A DNA stretch of 8,632 nt from NCBI GenBank assembly GCA_013695885.1, contig JACCZP010000090.1, positions 1 through 8,632 of the forward strand. The letters run 5' to 3'. The translations under genes and the position numbers were made by a program. This DNA comes from Thermoleophilaceae bacterium (GTDB lineage Bacteria; Actinomycetota; Thermoleophilia; Solirubrobacterales; Thermoleophilaceae). Below the pieces are notes generated by a model. It was not told where the DNA came from and ran no database searches. It worked only from the letters and a program-made list of their open reading frames with translations. Position 1 is the first letter of the stretch; each line of letters opens with the position of its first letter. Of the stretch, positions 1 to 6,614 are shown piece by piece.

Positions 1-515
1 GACCCGGCCTCGTTGGTGAACCGCACCTGGCCGCAGGCGTAGCCCACGCGCGGATCGGTGAACGCGGCCACCAGGACGCGCAGGGCATCGGGGGCCCAGC
101 CGGCGTTCGCGTCCGAGAAGGCCACGACGTCGGCCCGCGAGCGCGCGACGGCCGCGTCCTGGGCGCGGATCTTGCCGCCGCGCGGGAGGTCGAGCACGAC
201 GTCCGCGCCGGCCGCGCGTGCGCGCTCGACGGTCGCGTCGGACGAGCCGTCGGAGGCCACCACGACCTCGAGGCGCTCGCTGGGGTAGTCGAGCGCCAAG
301 GCGTTCTCGACCTTGCCCGCAATGACCTGCTCCTCGTCGTGGGCGGCGACGACCATGGAGACCGTGGGGAGCGTCGCCTCCTCCCCGGCCGTGGTCCCGG
401 CGCGCGCGGACGGGGCGTCGCTCCGCCCGCGTGCCAGCGCCCAGAGCACGAGCGGGTAGCCAGCGTGCGTGTAGACGAGGAGGCCGAGGGAGCCCCAGAG
501 CACGGTCTTCAACAT
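1..515 (-). CDS. Family 2 glycosyltransferase, N-terminal 171 residues (3' end beyond window)
   Basis: This is the amino-terminal part of an inverting GT-A (GT2) glycosyltransferase, probably membrane-bound, that builds a surface polysaccharide. Residues about 3-28 form a hydrophobic segment, and the catalytic domain starts near residue 52 (VSMVVAAHDEEQVI). The nucleotide-binding ASDGSSD lies at 88-93, with D89 as the usual first aspartate. A DxD-equivalent SDAN (134-137) follows, and then GYACGQVRF (158-166). The acceptor-side catalytic aspartate and the QxxRW-type motif would lie beyond position 1, so the sugar cannot be named. The layout resembles poly-N-acetylglucosamine and cellulose-synthase-like GT2 enzymes. 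I chose the ATG at 515 because the membrane segment begins right after it. An in-frame GTG 39 bases upstream is possible, and no Shine-Dalgarno is visible. It lies 50 bases downstream of the glycosidase gene on the same strand and is probably co-transcribed with it. Confidence 0.88.
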   Translation of the reverse strand, partial: MLKTVLWGSLGLLVYTHAGYPLVLWALARGRSDAPSARAGTTAGEEATLPTVSMVVAAHDEEQVIAGKVENALALDYPSERLEVVVASDGSSDATVERARAAGADVVLDLPRGGKIRAQDAAVARSRADVVAFSDANAGWAPDALRVLVAAFTDPRVGYACGQVRFTNEAG

Positions 516-565
516 GCGCGCGGGGACGCTACTGCGCGCCCCCCGCGCCGGCACACCGTTGTGCT

Positions 566-1504
566 CTACCGGATCAGGCTGCGATAGCGCCCGACGATCG
601 AGTAGACCTCGCGCGGCGCTCCGTCGGGCCGGAGCAGGCCGGCGTCGAAGCGGTCGCTCCCGCTGGCGAGCGGCCGCCAGTTGTAGAGGTAGATCCGCTG
701 GATGCGCGAGCCGCCGAGCCGCCGGAGGCGGCTGAGCAGGTAGGTCATCGCCCGCGCGGCGCGGGCTTCGCTCGGCGGGAATGCCGTGCGCCCGTCGGCG
801 GTCCGGAAGGTCACCAGCCCGCCGGTCTCCGTGAGCCAGATCTTGCCCTGCGTCTCGCTCAGCAGGGTGCGGGTGCCGCTTGTGCGGAAGCGGTTGACGT
901 CCCCGTAGTTGTGCAGGCCCCAGATGCGCAGGCGCGGGTTGCCCTTGGCGGAGCGCTGAAAGGTCCGGACCCAGGTGCGCATGTTGGAGATGTCGAGCAC
1001 GTCGGCGGCCACGATCCGGCAGTTGCGGCAGTTCGCGCGGACGATGTTGTTGTAGAGCGCCGCGTAGCGCGGGTTGCGTCCGGTGGGCTGCGTCCCGCTG
1101 TTGGCCTCGTTCCACGGCGAGATGATCCGGATCTCCGGGTACTTGGCCCGGAAGGCCTTGAACGCGCGCTCGTAGGCGGCCGGGCTGACCGGACGGCAGC
1201 CAGAGCCCGGGCACGTCATGGAAGCCGGCTTCTCGAAGGAGATGAGCGGCTCGAGGCCCGCGGCCTGCGCGGAGCGGATCCACTGGTCGAGCCGCGCCGG
1301 GTCGCGAAAGATCGAGTCGTACGGGGTGAACACGCGGGTGCGCTTGATGCCGAGCTGCTTGAACAGCGGGTCCTGGAAGGTCTCGGGCTTCTGGTCGCCG
1401 ACGCCCAGGATGGGAGCGGCTACGGCCGACGGGGCGAGCACAGCGAGGGCGATGGCGGCGGCAAGCAGGCAGGCGAACGACTGCCGGCGACGGGTGGTCG
1501 GCAT
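566..1504 (-). CDS. Secreted glycoside hydrolase-like protein (clan GH-A TIM barrel)
   Basis: This 312-residue protein is exported and probably cleaves a glycosidic bond in an extracellular or wall glycan. Residues 1-30 are a signal peptide: basic start, hydrophobic 10-25, then SAVAA before the mature protein. The rest looks like a single (beta/alpha)8 barrel. SPWNEAN (129-135) supplies the likely acid/base E133, and WLTETGG (223-229) the likely nucleophile E226. The 93-residue spacing and the GLHNY segment at 196-200 fit clan GH-A, possibly near GH5/GH39, but I cannot assign a CAZy family. Four cysteines form two close pairs (C98/C103 and C159/C162), consistent with disulfides outside the cell. 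The ATG at 1504 follows a GAGAGG-like ribosome site by 7 bases. It sits between two glycosyltransferase genes on the same strand, like the glycosidases found in exopolysaccharide clusters. The substrate is unknown. Confidence 0.85.
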   Translation of the reverse strand: MPTTRRRQSFACLLAAAIALAVLAPSAVAAPILGVGDQKPETFQDPLFKQLGIKRTRVFTPYDSIFRDPARLDQWIRSAQAAGLEPLISFEKPASMTCPGSGCRPVSPAAYERAFKAFRAKYPEIRIISPWNEANSGTQPTGRNPRYAALYNNIVRANCRNCRIVAADVLDISNMRTWVRTFQRSAKGNPRLRIWGLHNYGDVNRFRTSGTRTLLSETQGKIWLTETGGLVTFRTADGRTAFPPSEARAARAMTYLLSRLRRLGGSRIQRIYLYNWRPLASGSDRFDAGLLRPDGAPREVYSIVGRYRSLIR

Positions 1505-1510
1505 GGCTGG

Positions 1511-1517
1511 TCCTCTC
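1511..1517 (-). promoter_or_regulatory. Ribosome binding site of the glycosidase gene
   Basis: On the minus strand GAGAGGA precedes the ATG at 1504, with about 7 bases between GAGG and the start. It is one of only two recognisable Shine-Dalgarno-like sites in the window and supports this start. It also means the glycosidase can be translated independently of the upstream glycosyltransferase gene. Confidence 0.55.
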
Positions 1518-1592
1518 GGGAGGGGATACGGGGAGCGTCCGCTGGGCCTTCGAGGGCGTCGGTGCGGGCGCTGTCTGTACGAACACCCCTCC

Positions 1593-1625
1593 GGCCGCCG
1601 AGTCGCGGTTCGACTCCGGGCGGCC
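1593..1625 (-). terminator. Strong GC hairpin after the GT4 gene (possible terminator)
   Basis: GGCCGCC-GAGTCG (1593-1605) pairs with CGACTC (1611-1616) and GGCGGCC (1619-1625). This gives 13 base pairs around a five-base loop, CGGTT, with a two-base bulge (1617-1618). It begins four bases past the stop of the glycosyltransferase gene ending at 1630. No T-run follows on the minus strand, so it is not a classical intrinsic terminator. High-GC actinobacteria are often proposed to use such T-poor hairpins for termination or 3'-end protection. It may partly separate the GT4 gene from the glycosidase gene downstream. Confidence 0.5.
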
Positions 1626-1629
1626 AGGC

Positions 1630-2739
1630 TCAGGCGAGCTCGCGGTAGAGCTCGAGCGTGCTAGCGGCTGCCGCGTCCCACGAGTACGGGCCGGCCGCGG
1701 CGCGGGCCGCGGCGTCGGCGAGCCGGTCGCGTGCGATCGGGTCCTCGAGCAGCTCCCGCACCGCCGCCGCCAGGGCATGTGGGTCGCCCGGGGGCACCAG
1801 CCGCCCGGCCCCGTGCTCGCGCGCCACCTCGCCGAAGCCACCCACGTCGGAGAGCACGAGCGGCTTGCCGAAGGCCAGTGCGGTGTAGAGCACGCCGGAC
1901 TGGTCGATCTCCCGGTACGGGAGGACCACCACGTCGGCCCGGCGGAAGAAGCTCGGGATCTCGGGGTCGGTCACGAACCGGGGGACGAACCTCACCGTGC
2001 CCGGCCCCCGGCGGGCCAGCTCCTCGAGCGGTGCAAGGTCCATGCGCGGCATCCCCACCACCCACAGCTCGGCGCTCTCGACCTCGCGAAAGGCCTCCAG
2101 CAGCACGTCGAGGCCCTTGTAGGGGCGAAGGAGCCCGAAGAAAAGCACCACCGGGCCCCGGACCTGCTCGAGGTCCGGCGGGAGCGACGTCTCGCGCGCC
2201 TGCCGGGTGAGATGGTCGAAGGCACCGTGGGGGATGACGCGCACGCGGTCGGCCTCGGCGCCCAGCTCCTCGCGCAGGCGCCCCGCGCCGTGCTCGGAGT
2301 GCACCACCACCGCGTCCATCCGGCGCACCAGTCGCCGGGTCGCGGCCAGCTGCCCGGCGCGCGGCTCGCGGGGGAGGATGTCGTGCGCGGTCAGGACGCG
2401 CGGGCGCTTGGGAGGAAGCAGGTGCACGTCGAGCGGCTGGACCGTCAGCCACTGGTAGTGGACGAGGTCGGCGCGGCGGGTGCGACGGCGTAGCGCGAGC
2501 ATCCCGGGCACGTGCTCGGTCAGCTTCAGTGCGGTGCGCCCGCGGGACCGCGGGCCGAGGCGAGCGCTCAGGGGGTAGAAGGCCTCGGTCACCCGGTAGC
2601 CCTCGGCGGCGGGGACCGGACCGTAGGGGAAGCGGCTGGTGAGGAGCTCGACGTCGACCCCGGCCCGGGCCAGTGCGGCGCTCAACGCGTGGTCGTAGGG
2701 CGGCGTGAACGCGGAGGGGTCGACGAGCTGGACCCTCAC
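1630..2739 (-). CDS. GT-B glycosyltransferase, GT4 type
   Basis: This 369-residue cytoplasmic enzyme probably transfers a sugar from a nucleotide donor onto a glycan or lipid acceptor with retention of configuration. The N-terminal Rossmann half (about 1-170) contains a DLVHYQW segment (91-97) and LTAHD (116-120), typical of GT4. The C-terminal half has the phosphate-contact region FGLLRPYKGLD (201-211, with R205 and K208) and VVLPYREIDQSGVLYTALAFG (271-291). The GT4 E-x7-E motif is altered to the QSGVL form: the second glutamate position is T286, as I recall for one GT4 subgroup. The start is well bounded: GTG at 2739 is the first possible start after an in-frame TAG at 2754-2752. No Shine-Dalgarno is visible. 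It diverges from the GT2 gene at 2797 and leads the minus-strand glycan genes. Donor and acceptor are unknown. Confidence 0.9.
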   Translation of the reverse strand: MRVQLVDPSAFTPPYDHALSAALARAGVDVELLTSRFPYGPVPAAEGYRVTEAFYPLSARLGPRSRGRTALKLTEHVPGMLALRRRTRRADLVHYQWLTVQPLDVHLLPPKRPRVLTAHDILPREPRAGQLAATRRLVRRMDAVVVHSEHGAGRLREELGAEADRVRVIPHGAFDHLTRQARETSLPPDLEQVRGPVVLFFGLLRPYKGLDVLLEAFREVESAELWVVGMPRMDLAPLEELARRGPGTVRFVPRFVTDPEIPSFFRRADVVVLPYREIDQSGVLYTALAFGKPLVLSDVGGFGEVAREHGAGRLVPPGDPHALAAAVRELLEDPIARDRLADAAARAAAGPYSWDAAAASTLELYRELA

Positions 2740-2796
2740 CGCGGCGGCAGGCTATCCGTCCGGCCGGCCGGCGGGCCGACTCGCCATCATCTCCCC
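2740..2796. promoter_or_regulatory. Divergent intergenic region between two glycosyltransferase genes
   Basis: These 57 bases separate two GTG-started glycosyltransferase genes transcribed outward, so promoters for both probably lie here or overlap the coding ends. A perfect 12-base palindrome, CCGGCCGGCCGG, occupies 2760-2771. It lies within a looser inverted repeat (about 2758-2780, GTC(C)GGCC against GGCCGAC). I see no convincing -35/-10 pair and no Shine-Dalgarno before either start, so one or both transcripts may be leaderless. The palindrome could be an operator or simply reflect high GC. Confidence 0.45.
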
Positions 2797-3729
2797 GTGC
2801 TCCTCTCCTACTGCGTGGTGAACACCAACGGGCGCGAGCACCTCATGCGCTGCCTGGACGCCATCGAGCGCACCGCGCCGCCCGGGGTGGACCACGAGGT
2901 GCTCGTGCTCGACAACGCCTCCGACGACGGGTCGGCTGCGGCGGTGGGCGCCAGGGACGGTGACGTCCGGCTCATCGCGCTCGAGCGCCGCACCGGCAAG
3001 GCGGAGAACGACTCGACGCTCCTGCGCGCCGCTCGCGGCCGCCATTGCCTGCTGCTCAACGAGGACGCTGAGCTCTGCGCCGGTGCCGCCGCCGCGCTGC
3101 TCGACGCGCTCGAGGCCGACCCCGTGGCCGGTGTGGCCGCCGCGCAGCTCCTCGACCCCGCCGGGCGCCCGCAGCCGTGTGCCTGGCGCCTGCCGGGCGT
3201 CGCCGCCGCGGTGGCCGCCGCCCTCCTCCTCCACCGTCGCCTCGTCGTGCAGGGCGGCGGGGCGGGCACCCGGCGAGTGGGCTGGGCGCAGTCGAGCGCG
3301 ATGCTCGTGCGCCGCGAGGCCGCGGTGGATGCGGGCCACCTCGACCCGGCGTTCTTCGTCTACTCCGACGAGACCGACTTCTGCAAGCGGCTGGCCGACC
3401 GCGGGTGGACCACGCTGCTCGTGGCCTCGGCACGAGCCGTCCACCACGAGCAACTCTCCTCCGACCTGCGCTCGGCCCGACGGCGCATCGTCGAGTTCCA
3501 CCGCGGGCGCGACCGGTACATGCGAAAGCACCACGGTCCGGCGGCGGCGGGCACGGTCCGCGTGCTCTCGGCGTGGCCGTACCTCCTCCGGGCGCTCGCC
3601 GCCACCGTGCTGCCCGGCCGCGAGCCGCGCCGCTACCTCCTCCACGCCGCTCAGGCCCTTCGCCCCTCGCAGGGGGAGGGGCTGCGTGAGGCCGCCGAGG
3701 CCTACAACCGGGGAGTCCGCTCCCCGTAG
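2797..3729 (+). CDS. Family 2 glycosyltransferase, rhamnosyltransferase-like
   Basis: This 310-residue GT-A enzyme is probably cytoplasmic or membrane-peripheral and inverting. It resembles the dTDP-rhamnose:glycan rhamnosyltransferases (WbbL/RfbF-like). Visible motifs are YCVVNTNGRE (5-14), the nucleotide-binding LDNASDDGS (38-46), the metal site LLNEDAE (86-92, in place of the common LLNxDAE/DxD) and the late acidic block FFVYSDETDFCKRLADRGW (186-204). That block carries the expected catalytic base region and is followed by HH at 216-217. The C-terminal 60 residues carry a weakly hydrophobic stretch (about 256-272) that may touch the membrane. I chose GTG at 2797 because homology begins at once after it. 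The same frame stays open further left, but there it runs antisense through the GT4 gene and looks non-coding. It is followed after 64 bases by the propeller gene, probably in one transcript. The donor assignment is by resemblance only. Confidence 0.87.
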   Translation: MLLSYCVVNTNGREHLMRCLDAIERTAPPGVDHEVLVLDNASDDGSAAAVGARDGDVRLIALERRTGKAENDSTLLRAARGRHCLLLNEDAELCAGAAAALLDALEADPVAGVAAAQLLDPAGRPQPCAWRLPGVAAAVAAALLLHRRLVVQGGGAGTRRVGWAQSSAMLVRREAAVDAGHLDPAFFVYSDETDFCKRLADRGWTTLLVASARAVHHEQLSSDLRSARRRIVEFHRGRDRYMRKHHGPAAAGTVRVLSAWPYLLRALAATVLPGREPRRYLLHAAQALRPSQGEGLREAAEAYNRGVRSP

Positions 3730-3781
3730 CGGCGCGCGAAGGCGGTGCCGAGACCCCCACGTCCCCGGGCAGCCGGTGCCT

Positions 3782-3785
3782 AGGA
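3782..3785 (+). promoter_or_regulatory. Ribosome binding site of the propeller gene
   Basis: AGGA stands 8 bases before the ATG at 3794. It supports this start over the long upstream extension of the same frame, which overlaps the glycosyltransferase gene in another phase. The 64-base gap before this start (3730-3793) shows no clear promoter or terminator, only a short direct repeat of GGTGCC. Confidence 0.5.
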
Positions 3786-3793
3786 TCACGCCG

Positions 3794-5101
3794 ATGTCGC
3801 GCCTCCTCCCGCGGCGTCGGTGGCTCGCGCTGGCCGTCGCGGCGGTGGTCGTGCTCGCGGGCGTGGCCGGCGCCTACGTGCTATTGCGGGCGCCCGGCGA
3901 CGTGGAGGACCCGGAGGTCGCCTTCGAGGACGAGGGCGCAGGGCGCGGCGCGAAGGACGAGCGGGTGATCTGGCCCACCTACGGGTACGACGAGGCCCGC
4001 ACCCACTACCTGCCGTCGAAGCTGCGGCCACCGTTCCGGCGCGCATGGAGCGTCTCGGGCTCGAAGCTCATCGAGTTCCAGCCGGTGCTGGCCAAGCAGA
4101 CCCTCTTCCTGGTCAACAACTCCGGCCTGGTGCAGGCCATCTCCACCCGGACGGGCACGGTCCGCTGGCGGCGGCGGGTGGCCCGGCTCGCGGCCTCCTC
4201 ACCGTCGTGGTCGCGGGGGCGCGTTTTCATCACCACCCTCTCGCGACGGATCGTGGCGCTGAACGCCCGCACCGGACGCACCGCGTGGGCACGTGGTCTC
4301 CCGAGCCGCTCGGAGTCCTCACCGCTGGCCATGCGCGGGCGCGTCTACTTCGGGAGCGAGGACGGCACCGTGTACGCCCTGCGTGCCCGCGACGGCCGGC
4401 GGCTGTGGACCCACCGGGGTACGGGAGCGGTGAAGGCTGCGGTGACCTACTGGCGCGGGCGCCTCTACTTCGGCGACTACGGCGGGCGCGTCACCGCCCT
4501 ACGTGCGAGCGACGGGCGCCGGCTGTGGACCACCGGTACCGAGGGCCGCGCCCTCGGGCGGGCCGGCAACTTCTACTCCACCCCCGCCGTGGCCTTCGGC
4601 CGCGTCTACGTGGGGAACACCGACGGCAAGGTCTACTCCTTCTCCGCGCGCGACGGCCGCCTGGCCTGGACGCGAACCACCGGCGGGTACGTCTACGCCT
4701 CTCCGGCGGTGGCCCGGGTGCCCGGCACCGCGCCGACGGTGTACATCGGGTCCTACGACGGGCGCTTCTACGCGCTCGACGCCCGCACCGGCCGGCCCCG
4801 CTGGACCTTTCGCAGCGGTGGCAAGATCTCGGGTGCGGCGAGCGTGATCGGCCGCGTGGTGTACTTCTCGGACCTCGGTCGAAGGGCCACCTTCGGCCTC
4901 GACGTGCGCTCGGGCCGGCGCGTGTTCCAGTTCGGCCGCGGGGGGTTCAACCCGGCGGTCTCCGACGGCAAGCGCCTGTTCCTCACCGGGTACTCGAGCC
5001 AGTACGCGTTCGAGCCGGTAGAGGGCCGCCCGCCCGCCCGCCGGAAGCCGCCGAGCGGGGGGCAGCGCTCCGGCCGGGGTCGCGACCGGCGCGATCGCTA
5101 G
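3794..5101 (+). CDS. Membrane-anchored eight-bladed PQQ-type beta-propeller protein
   Basis: This 435-residue protein is probably anchored by one N-terminal helix (10-32; no lipobox cysteine), with the rest outside the cytoplasm. An acidic linker (33-58) leads to a conserved-looking entry WPTYGYDEARTHYLP (60-74). The propeller follows, with docking W/F residues at W85, W125, W165, W205, W245, W292, W337 and F378. The period is close to 40 residues, each unit reading roughly VYALxARTGRxxW. Eight positions imply an eight-bladed ring as in BamB and PQQ dehydrogenases. The C-terminal strand (YAFEP, 404-408) would close blade eight with the N-terminal strand. Dehydrogenase catalytic features (adjacent-cysteine disulfide, haem motif) are absent, so a scaffold or glycan/protein-binding role is more likely than oxidation. 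The last 27 residues are basic and low-complexity. It follows a glycosyltransferase gene, and its 3' end overlaps the convergent polymerase gene by 119 bases. Confidence 0.9.
   Translation: MSRLLPRRRWLALAVAAVVVLAGVAGAYVLLRAPGDVEDPEVAFEDEGAGRGAKDERVIWPTYGYDEARTHYLPSKLRPPFRRAWSVSGSKLIEFQPVLAKQTLFLVNNSGLVQAISTRTGTVRWRRRVARLAASSPSWSRGRVFITTLSRRIVALNARTGRTAWARGLPSRSESSPLAMRGRVYFGSEDGTVYALRARDGRRLWTHRGTGAVKAAVTYWRGRLYFGDYGGRVTALRASDGRRLWTTGTEGRALGRAGNFYSTPAVAFGRVYVGNTDGKVYSFSARDGRLAWTRTTGGYVYASPAVARVPGTAPTVYIGSYDGRFYALDARTGRPRWTFRSGGKISGAASVIGRVVYFSDLGRRATFGLDVRSGRRVFQFGRGGFNPAVSDGKRLFLTGYSSQYAFEPVEGRPPARRKPPSGGQRSGRGRDRRDR
4334..4530 (+). repeat. Tandem 120-base repeat within the propeller gene (blades 3 and 4)
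   Basis: The segment 4334-4410 recurs at 4454-4530, exactly 120 bases later. By eye about three quarters of positions match, and the last ten bases (GGCTGTGGAC) are identical. It encodes two adjacent propeller blades (about residues 181-205 and 221-245). The other blades keep the protein motif but look less similar as DNA, which suggests a more recent blade duplication or gene conversion here. Confidence 0.6.
4983..5101. other. Tail-to-tail overlap of convergent propeller and polymerase genes
   Basis: The plus-strand propeller gene ends with TAG at 5099-5101, and the minus-strand polymerase gene ends with TGA at 4985-4983. The 119 shared bases encode the final blade strand and basic tail of the propeller on one strand, and the disordered tail of the polymerase on the other. 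There is no room for a separate terminator, so each transcript must enter the other gene. Confidence 0.8.
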
Positions 5102-6614
5102 GCAGCGAGCCGGCGCCGAGGCCGAGCGCCACCGCGAGGAGCGTCCAGCTCAGGGGGTCCTCGAGGAAGGCGGCGTAGAGAAGCGTGTGGACGAAGAGCG
5201 CGGCGAACGCCGCCGCCGCGACGGCCCGGGCGATCACCTCGACGGCCGGGGGGCCGCGGTCGCGCAGCCCCGAGAGACCGCGCCCGAGCACGGTGGCCGC
5301 GGCCGCGAGGAGGACGAGGTAGACGGCGAGGCCCACCACCCCCTGCTCGGCGCCCACGGTGATCGGGATGGTGTGCGAGGCGGCGACCGCGGTCTCCGAG
5401 CTCGCCTCCTCCCTGGCGCGGAAGCGCTCGGAGAACGAACCCGAGCCGTGGCCGAGGAACGGTCGCTCTCCCCATAGGGACAGGCCGCCGCCCATCAGGC
5501 CGACACGCCCGCTGGTGGCCCGGTCGAGCGCGTCCGCGGAGCCGAGGTCGAGCCGGAGGACCCCCGGCGCCGCCAGCACGGCCGCCGCCGCCGCCAGCAC
5601 GGCGACCCCACCCGCGGCGGCCACCGGTCGCAGGCCCCACCGCACCGCAGCGAGCACCGCGAGCCCGACGAGCAGTGCGGCGAAGCTCGACTGCGAGAAG
5701 GTCAGCAGGAGCCCCGCCCAGAGCACGGCGAGCACGGCCGCGGCCGCCAGGACGGTGCGCGGCCGGCGCGCCCACAGCACCACCCCGGTGACCGCGAGCA
5801 TGACGATGGCGAGGAAGCGACCGTAGATGTTCGGGTCGAAGAACAGCGAGTTGACGCGGAAGAACGACTCGAACTGATTCGAGGCGATGACCTTGGGATT
5901 CAGGAGAAGCCGGCCTGTGGCGTACTCGACGAACCCGATCAGCACGAACGCGAGCGCGAGCGCCACGAGGACGGCGAGGCAGCGCTTCACCAGCCTCGGC
6001 GTCCATTCCAGGCCGCTGAGCAGCTTGAGCAGAAGCGCGAACGGGAGATAGAAGAAGATGACGTTCTCGAGCGCCTGCGCGAAGTCGGTCGAGTAGGAGG
6101 CCTGGGCGGCGTAGAGCAGGATCCCCGCCACAAGGGCGATCTCGACCCGGCCGGCGGGACGGTCGCGGGGCACCGGATCCGAGGGGCCACGCGGTCGCAC
6201 CCGTGCCCATGCGTAGGCCAGCCCGCCGGCACCGACCACGAGGTAAAGGGGCACCAGCAGGTTGGCGGTCTGCCCGGCCGTGACCACCGGCACGCGGAAG
6301 GGAAGGGCGGCCAGCGCGAGCGGCGCCAGCGCCGCGGGGTGGCGCAGCAGGACGGCGGCAAGGGCCGCGAGCACCGCCCCGCCCACCACCAGCGCCCCGA
6401 GGGCCACGAGCGGAGCGGAGCGCAGGTAGACGAGCGGCGGCGTGGCCCATACCTCGGCGGCCAGCAGCGCCGGGGCGAGAACGAGCACGCAGAGCAAGGC
6501 CACGGCACGCGGGCGGGCGCCCGGCAGCAAGAAGGCGCCGGCCGCGGCTAGCGCGGCGGCCACCACGCCGACCTCCCGGACCAGCTCGCCGGTCGAGAGG
6601 GCGAGCATCGTCAC
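4983..6614 (-). CDS. O-antigen ligase / Wzy-type polysaccharide polymerase, polytopic membrane protein
   Basis: This is an integral membrane protein of 541-543 residues that probably polymerises or ligates lipid-linked glycan repeat units outside the membrane. Roughly 11-12 hydrophobic helices are visible; numbering is from the ATG at 6608. Signature segments of the Wzy_C/O-antigen ligase family (PF04932) are FFDPNIYGRFLA (256-267), LLTFSQSSFAALLVG (301-315; Q where many members have R) and RVGLMGGGLSLWGERPFLGHG (368-388). The periplasmic-type loop ends at SHTIPITVGAEQGVVGLAVY (411-430), with the family's conserved histidine H412. The start is either GTG at 6614, overlapping the phosphatase stop as GTGA, or ATG at 6608. 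I give the overlapping start; the two differ by two residues. After the last helix (about 488-501) comes a tail of about 40 polar, arginine-rich residues, most of it encoded antisense to the propeller gene. The glycosyltransferases nearby are plausible suppliers of its substrate. Confidence 0.9.
   Translation of the reverse strand: MTMLALSTGELVREVGVVAAALAAAGAFLLPGARPRAVALLCVLVLAPALLAAEVWATPPLVYLRSAPLVALGALVVGGAVLAALAAVLLRHPAALAPLALAALPFRVPVVTAGQTANLLVPLYLVVGAGGLAYAWARVRPRGPSDPVPRDRPAGRVEIALVAGILLYAAQASYSTDFAQALENVIFFYLPFALLLKLLSGLEWTPRLVKRCLAVLVALALAFVLIGFVEYATGRLLLNPKVIASNQFESFFRVNSLFFDPNIYGRFLAIVMLAVTGVVLWARRPRTVLAAAAVLAVLWAGLLLTFSQSSFAALLVGLAVLAAVRWGLRPVAAAGGVAVLAAAAAVLAAPGVLRLDLGSADALDRATSGRVGLMGGGLSLWGERPFLGHGSGSFSERFRAREEASSETAVAASHTIPITVGAEQGVVGLAVYLVLLAAAATVLGRGLSGLRDRGPPAVEVIARAVAAAAFAALFVHTLLYAAFLEDPLSWTLLAVALGLGAGSLPSDRAGRDPGRSAAPRSAASGGRAGGPLPARTRTGSSTR
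6611..6614 (-). promoter_or_regulatory. GTGA stop/start overlap coupling phosphatase and polymerase genes
   Basis: On the minus strand GTG (6614-6612) overlaps the phosphatase stop TGA (6613-6611). An in-frame ATG follows at 6608. No Shine-Dalgarno precedes either start, so re-initiation by ribosomes finishing the phosphatase is the likely route of translation. Confidence 0.65.

Noticed and set aside
516..565. GCGCGC repeats in the gap between the glycosidase and GT2 genes as a terminator
   Set aside because: The self-complementary six-base blocks are expected at this base composition, and no longer stem forms.
1600..1626. A tRNA 3' end or attachment-site remnant, suggested by GGTTCGACTCC
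   Set aside because: The T-arm-like bases are part of the longer hairpin at 1593-1625; no matching acceptor or anticodon arms lie upstream.
431..1648. Plus-strand open frame of 405 codons
   Set aside because: It is antisense to the glycosidase gene, has low-complexity Ala/Arg/Pro/Gly content and shows no motif; it is a by-product of high GC.
2752..3789. Minus-strand open frame of 345 codons
   Set aside because: It lies opposite the rhamnosyltransferase-like gene, whose motifs are clear, and has no recognisable domain.
3820..5178. Plus-strand open frame of 452 codons in another phase
   Set aside because: It overlaps the propeller gene and is Arg/Pro-rich with no repeat period; the propeller frame is the real one.
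5098..6450. Minus-strand open frame of 450 codons
   Set aside because: It overlaps the Wzy-type gene in another phase and lacks membrane helices or motifs.
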